From positions 186,001 to 250,000 of the forward strand of contig CAVRDJ010000004.1 of NCBI GenBank assembly GCA_963719875.1: a DNA stretch of 64,000 bases. The letters run 5' to 3'. Position 1 is the first letter of the stretch; each line of letters begins with the position of its first letter. The position numbers and the translations under genes were made by a program. Below the pieces are notes generated by a model. The model was not told the DNA's origin and did no database searches. It saw only the letters and a list, made by a program, of their open reading frames with translations. This document shows positions 60,485 to 64,000 of the stretch, one piece after another. The stretch comes from Palsa-360 sp963719875 (GTDB lineage: Bacteria > Acidobacteriota > Terriglobia > Acidiferrales > UBA7541).

Positions 60485-60887
60485 CTCGCACTCTTTCCTT
60501 GACAAAGATTTGAAGTACGTTTACCTACTGAGTTGGAGTTTTTTTGTGTGGCCATGAGCGAATCCGAAAAGCAAGAACCCTTTCCGAGTAGGAATCGATC
60601 GGCGGCACGATGTTTCGAAATGGCCCGGCTTACAGATGTCGAAACACCAGTCCGCCAACCTTGGAAAGCAAGCTGTAAAGGCCTCGGGTAGACCCGGTTT
60701 TTCCTCCACCCGCGGCCGGGCCAGACCCTGGTTGCGGGTTTCAAGTCACAAAGATCCCGCATTGGCCAGCGACTTGCGTGAATTGCCGCGTGCGCGGGCA
60801 ATTAAGCAGCGCCCGCCGTATAGCACTTGAGGACAAGCTACAGGGTTAAACCGCGCGGCAGCCCTCAGGCTTGGGAAAGGAGGCAAA
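60485..60887 (+). promoter_or_regulatory. Long leader upstream of the MgtE-N/CBS gene
   Basis: About 400 bases without a clear gene. AATTGCC...GGCAATT (about 60779-60802) is a perfect hairpin, and a 44-codon frame starts at 60554 (weak ribosome site). Genes that follow concern metal transport, so a metal-sensing RNA is possible, but I could not match a known riboswitch. Confidence 0.35.
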
Positions 60888-62126
60888 ATGCTGCACGCTA
60901 CCGATCTCCTCGGCGGAGAAGCCTACGATCGCGACGGCCATTTCGTCGGCCAGGTCACCGAATTATTCATCGAGCCCGCCGACCAGCCCAACCGTGTAGC
61001 GCGCGTCCTCCTGGGGAGGGGAAAGTTTCTTCCCCTGATCGTGCGTTACGATCACATCGCATTCGTCGCCCCCGGCGTTATCCGCCTGAGTGTGGAAGAA
61101 AAGGAGCTCGAACATTACCAGCCCAATGAAGCGTGGCTGGCCATGCGCAAGGATTTGCTCGACCAGCAGATCATCGATACCAGCGGGCGGAAAGTCGTCC
61201 GCGTAAACGATATTGACCTCGCCGAGCAGCGGGTCAACGGCACCGTCGAGTTGCGCGTCACTCAGGTGGACGTGGGACTAACGGGCGCCGCGCGCCGCCT
61301 CCTGCACGGCGTGGCCTCAGCTGGTTTGGTCCGCGGCTTGACGACCAAGCTGCCGACCCGCGTGATCCCCTGGGAATTCGTCAACTTGATCGAGCCGGAC
61401 CCTTTGCGCCGCGTCAAACTGCGCATCACTCACCAGAAACTCGAACGCATGCATCCCGCCGACCTGGCCGATATCATGGAAGACCTGTCGCCGATCGAGC
61501 GCCAATCGATCATCGCGTCCCTCGACGAGGAGACCGCCGCCGAGGCCCTCGCCGAACTGGACAAACGCCTGACCACGCAGATCGTCGAGACCCTGGCTCC
61601 CCAGAAAGCCGCCGACATTCTGGAAGAAATGGAACCCGATCAGGCTGCCGACGTGATCGCGGACATGACGCCGGAAAGTTCGCGCGAAGTCCTGAGCGAG
61701 ATGCCCCGCGAGGAAGCGCGCGAAGTGCGGGAACTCTTGAAGTTTGAGGAGAATTCGGCCGGCGGAATGATGAATACCGATTTCATTTATGTGGGCGAAG
61801 CCGCCACCCGCGACGAAGTTGTCGACTGGATCCGGGAAATGGACGTGGACCTCGAGCGCCTCGATACCGTATTTCTGATCGACAAGCAAGCGAAATTCTC
61901 CGGCGCCGTCGCCTTGGGACGCTTGCTGTTCGCTGCGCCGGACGAACGCCTGGAAAATCTGAAAATGGAGCCGTTGCTTTCGATCCCGCCGGACGCGAGT
62001 GACAAAGAAGTGTTTGAACTTTTCGACAAATACAATCTGCACAGCCTGGCCGTGGTCGACTCGCTCGGCCGCCCCATCGGAGCGATCGAAGTGGATGACG
62101 TTGTCACGCGCATCCGGCACCGCTGA
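60888..62126 (+). CDS. PRC-barrel, MgtE-N and CBS domain protein
   Basis: 412 residues, soluble, no membrane helices. Residues 1-150 form two PRC-barrel-like parts (LHATDLLGGEAYDRDGHFVG, DTSGRKVVRVNDIDLAEQRV). Then comes the MgtE N domain, a superhelix (RMHPADLADIMEDLSPIERQ ... VETLAPQKAADILEEMEPDQ), and two CBS motifs (MMNTDFIYVGEAATRDEV, LLSIPPDASDKEVFELFDKY). This is the Mg2+-sensing cytoplasmic half of an MgtE channel without the channel. AAAGGAGG lies four bases before the ATG, a very strong site. It is followed by an Nramp-related transporter, so it may gate it. Confidence 0.9.
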   Translation: MLHATDLLGGEAYDRDGHFVGQVTELFIEPADQPNRVARVLLGRGKFLPLIVRYDHIAFVAPGVIRLSVEEKELEHYQPNEAWLAMRKDLLDQQIIDTSGRKVVRVNDIDLAEQRVNGTVELRVTQVDVGLTGAARRLLHGVASAGLVRGLTTKLPTRVIPWEFVNLIEPDPLRRVKLRITHQKLERMHPADLADIMEDLSPIERQSIIASLDEETAAEALAELDKRLTTQIVETLAPQKAADILEEMEPDQAADVIADMTPESSREVLSEMPREEAREVRELLKFEENSAGGMMNTDFIYVGEAATRDEVVDWIREMDVDLERLDTVFLIDKQAKFSGAVALGRLLFAAPDERLENLKMEPLLSIPPDASDKEVFELFDKYNLHSLAVVDSLGRPIGAIEVDDVVTRIRHR

Positions 62127-62189
62127 TGAGGTAGAAGATCTGTGTGACGAATTGGATTTGTTCTCTGTTGCGCTCGTCCGCCGCGGCGG

Positions 62190-63599
62190 ATGGGTAATGG
62201 GTTCCAAACCATGGCAATACTTGGAAAACCCGAAGACGAAAAACAAGCCCCGGAAACTCTTCCGCTGGTAACGCGGTGGAAGATTATCCCCGGCTGGATT
62301 GAGCCGTGGCGCGTTCGCCTGTCGGACTGGGGCAAGCGGACCCGCTTCTGGCGCCGCCGGCTGCTGCTGTTTCTCGCCGTGGTCGGCCCGGGTGTCATCA
62401 CTTCCAACGTCGACAACGACGCCGGCGGAATCTCCGTATATTCGCAGGCCGGCGCGATGTACGGCTACGCGTTGCTCTGGTCGCTTATTCCCATGACCAT
62501 TGCCCTCTACGTCACCGAAGAGATGTGCGCCCGCATGGGCGTCGTGACTGGCAAGGGCCTTTCCGATCTCATCCGGGAAGAGTTCGGTTTCCGGCCGACT
62601 TTTTTTCTGATCCTGGCCGGTCTGGTTGTGGATATGGGCAACGTCTGCGCCGAATTTGCGGGCGTGGCATCTTCCATGCAGATTTTTCATATTTCCAAGT
62701 ATGTTTCAGTGCCCCTTGCCGCGTTATTTGTGTGGGCTCTCGTGCTGCGTGGAACATACAAGATAGTCGAAAAAATATTTCTGTTGGCGTGCGTCCTGTA
62801 TCTCTCGTATGTGGTGTCCGCGATCCTGGCTAAGCCGGACTGGCTCCTGGCGGCGCGCAGCACGGTAGTCCCCACGCTTCATCTCGATGGCGGCTATCTA
62901 CTCATGCTGACCGCGCTGATCGGCACCACGATCGCGCCCTGGCAGTTCTTCTACCTGCAAGCGGGCTTCGTGGAGAAGCGGGTATCGGCCCGCCAGTATC
63001 CCCAGGCCCGCATGGACGTGGCGTTCGGCAGCGTAAGCTGCATGGTCATCGTCTTCTTCATTATTGTCTGCACAGCAGCCACACTTTTCGCCTCCGGCCA
63101 TCATGTCATTAACGACGCCGGGGAGGCGGCCCTGGCCCTTGTTCCGCTTGCCGGTAGAGGGGCGGGGATTCTCTTCGCCTTCGGCCTGCTCAATGCATCC
63201 CTGTTTGCCGCGTCCATTCTGCCGCTTTCGACGGCTCATGTGATTTGTGAAGGCATGGGTTTTGAGGCGGGCATCGATCACAAATTCAACGATGCACCCA
63301 TTTTCTACAGCCTTTACACGGGAATGATCGTCGTCGGCGCCGCGATCATCTTGATCCCTCATGCTCCACTACAAAAAATCCTGATCCTTTCTCAGGTGGG
63401 AAACGGCGTCTGGCTTCCGGTCGTCCTAATTTTCATGCTTCTGCTCATCAACCGCCGCGATTTGATGGGTGACTTCATCAACACTCCGACATTCAATGCC
63501 GTCGCATGGGTCACCGCCGTCGCCGTAATCATTCTCACACTCGTCCTGGTCTACGTGACCGTCCTGCACCCCAGCGGCATGCCGGGAACGTCCGGATAA
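62190..63599 (+). CDS. Nramp-related divalent metal transporter
   Basis: 469 residues with about 11 membrane helices and a cytoplasmic N-terminus. The TM1 region is VGPGVITSNVDNDAGGISVY, with DNDAGG where the Mn/Fe transporters have DPGN, and the TM6 region is IGTTIAPWQFFYLQAGFVEK, where they have the Met-Pro-His motif. Loss of the Met soft ligand is known in the Nramp-related Mg2+ transporter clade. Context (an MgtE regulatory module just upstream) supports Mg2+. ATG 62190 or 62211. Family secure, substrate inferred. Confidence 0.88.
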   Translation: MGNGFQTMAILGKPEDEKQAPETLPLVTRWKIIPGWIEPWRVRLSDWGKRTRFWRRRLLLFLAVVGPGVITSNVDNDAGGISVYSQAGAMYGYALLWSLIPMTIALYVTEEMCARMGVVTGKGLSDLIREEFGFRPTFFLILAGLVVDMGNVCAEFAGVASSMQIFHISKYVSVPLAALFVWALVLRGTYKIVEKIFLLACVLYLSYVVSAILAKPDWLLAARSTVVPTLHLDGGYLLMLTALIGTTIAPWQFFYLQAGFVEKRVSARQYPQARMDVAFGSVSCMVIVFFIIVCTAATLFASGHHVINDAGEAALALVPLAGRGAGILFAFGLLNASLFAASILPLSTAHVICEGMGFEAGIDHKFNDAPIFYSLYTGMIVVGAAIILIPHAPLQKILILSQVGNGVWLPVVLIFMLLLINRRDLMGDFINTPTFNAVAWVTAVAVIILTLVLVYVTVLHPSGMPGTSG

Positions 63600-63844
63600 A
63601 ATTCCCCCCACACTTCTTAGTGCAAACCCAATCATGCTCTAAGATTCTGTAGCACAAGCTGAAGCCTGCGCCCAAAAGCGCCCTGCCAGGCAGCGCGCCC
63701 TCAGCATTCCCGCTGAAGCGCCATTCTCGACTTGCCGCGATGGTAACGGGTGGTGTGTTGCGCCGTGAGATGCCCTATGTTAGCTTTTCCATATGCTCGC
63801 GAAACAGCCTCTGGCCACTTCATGGAATTCGCGGGAATAGTCGC
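63600..63844. other. Intergenic region before uppS
   Basis: About 245 bases. GC-rich with short repeats, such as AAGCTGAAGCCTGCGCCC and CGCTGAAGCGCC, but no clear palindrome or gene. Confidence 0.4.
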
Positions 63845-64000
63845 GTGAAAGCACCGGAATTACTCAAAACCTCGGACCTTGAAGAAGAGCGTCTGCTCCT
63901 TGAGCTGGATGCGGACCGGCTCCCTCAGCATATTGCCGTCATCATGGATGGCAACGGCCGCTGGGCGCAGCGGCGTCATTTGCCGCGCGTGGCGGGTCAC
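63845..64000 (+). CDS. uppS: Undecaprenyl diphosphate synthase, N-terminal part
   Basis: First 52 codons visible; the gene runs off the window. A GTG at 63845 opens VKAPELLKTSDLEEERLLLE followed by LPQHIAVIMDGNGRWAQRR, the cis-prenyltransferase signature with the catalytic Asp in MDGNGRW. No ATG is in frame upstream before a stop. It condenses isopentenyl diphosphate to make the lipid carrier for cell wall synthesis. Confidence 0.93.
   Translation, partial: MKAPELLKTSDLEEERLLLELDADRLPQHIAVIMDGNGRWAQRRHLPRVAGH

Noticed and set aside
60554..60688. 44-codon frame in the leader of the MgtE-N/CBS gene
   Set aside because: Its ribosome site is 14 bases away and weak, and the product has no pattern; probably chance.
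60485..60887. Known Mn2+ (yybP-ykoY) or Mg2+ (M-box) riboswitch upstream of the metal genes
   Set aside because: I could not find the conserved core sequences of either class; listed only as a possible leader.
61317..62690. Open frame of 457 codons on the minus strand
   Set aside because: Antisense to the MgtE-N/CBS and transporter genes; no supporting features.
1..64000. CRISPR array
   Set aside because: The only short regular tandem repeats are the 11-12 bp units at 34.5 kb, which have no spacers and no cas genes nearby.

Overview
The window is a 64 kb stretch of a GC-rich bacterial chromosome, most likely an Acidobacteriota (Terriglobia-like) soil bacterium. That placement is an inference. 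It rests on the paired secreted 'DLTGIW' and DUF6152 proteins, the B-type sdhCAB, the pyruvoyl arginine decarboxylase with an agmatine route to putrescine, the bacterial deoxyhypusine-synthase-like gene, and several families of palindromic intergenic repeats. No rRNA, tRNA or CRISPR array was seen.

Layout. 1-2.7 kb: the 5' part of a large PAS-rich hybrid histidine kinase whose PAS domain is freshly triplicated. 3.6-10.4 kb: small secreted proteins, the polyamine genes aguB-aguA and pdaD, an AsmA protein and a GAF-like protein. 10.5-20.5 kb: central metabolism (sdhCAB with a good promoter and long leader, mdh, icd), a dipeptidase, a cyclophilin and a GT39 enzyme. 20.7-37.1 kb: a 16.4 kb mobile element. 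37.1-52.9 kb: glnA, inositol-phosphate synthase, PolX, a DHS-like enzyme, a Nudix enzyme, a LytTR regulator, an acyl-CoA dehydrogenase, trpS-scpA-scpB-rluB, rarA (frameshifted) and a TrmH-type methyltransferase. 53-64 kb: a Sua5-like enzyme, mutS-anmK-oligopeptide-binding lipoprotein, a CYTH protein, an MgtE-N/CBS protein beside an Nramp-related transporter, and the start of uppS.

The main discovery is the element at about 20,700-37,096. It sits in the 3' end of glnA. The last eight codons of glnA (FHLYYDI-stop) occur twice, at the present gene end (37,073-37,096) and 16.4 kb away (20,687-20,710), with synonymous changes on one side of an 11-bp identical core. The original glnA terminator appears to have been left beyond the far copy. 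The element carries a tyrosine recombinase next to glnA, an excisionase-like HTH protein behind a good sigma-70 promoter, a Rep-like reading frame crossing an 11-bp iteron-like array that contains one in-frame TAA, a HEPN-motif protein, a DUF4145 protein, an IS1111-type insertion sequence with a nonsense codon, and a small operon around an HK97-type major capsid protein. I found no portal, terminase, protease or tail gene. This makes it look like a phage satellite or a domesticated capsid-coding island rather than a prophage.

Polyamine genes are spread over the window: PdaD makes agmatine, AguA and AguB turn it into putrescine, and the DHS-like enzyme could extend putrescine to homospermidine. 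The Nramp-related transporter lacks the canonical metal-binding motifs and lies next to a free-standing MgtE regulatory module, which suggests magnesium.
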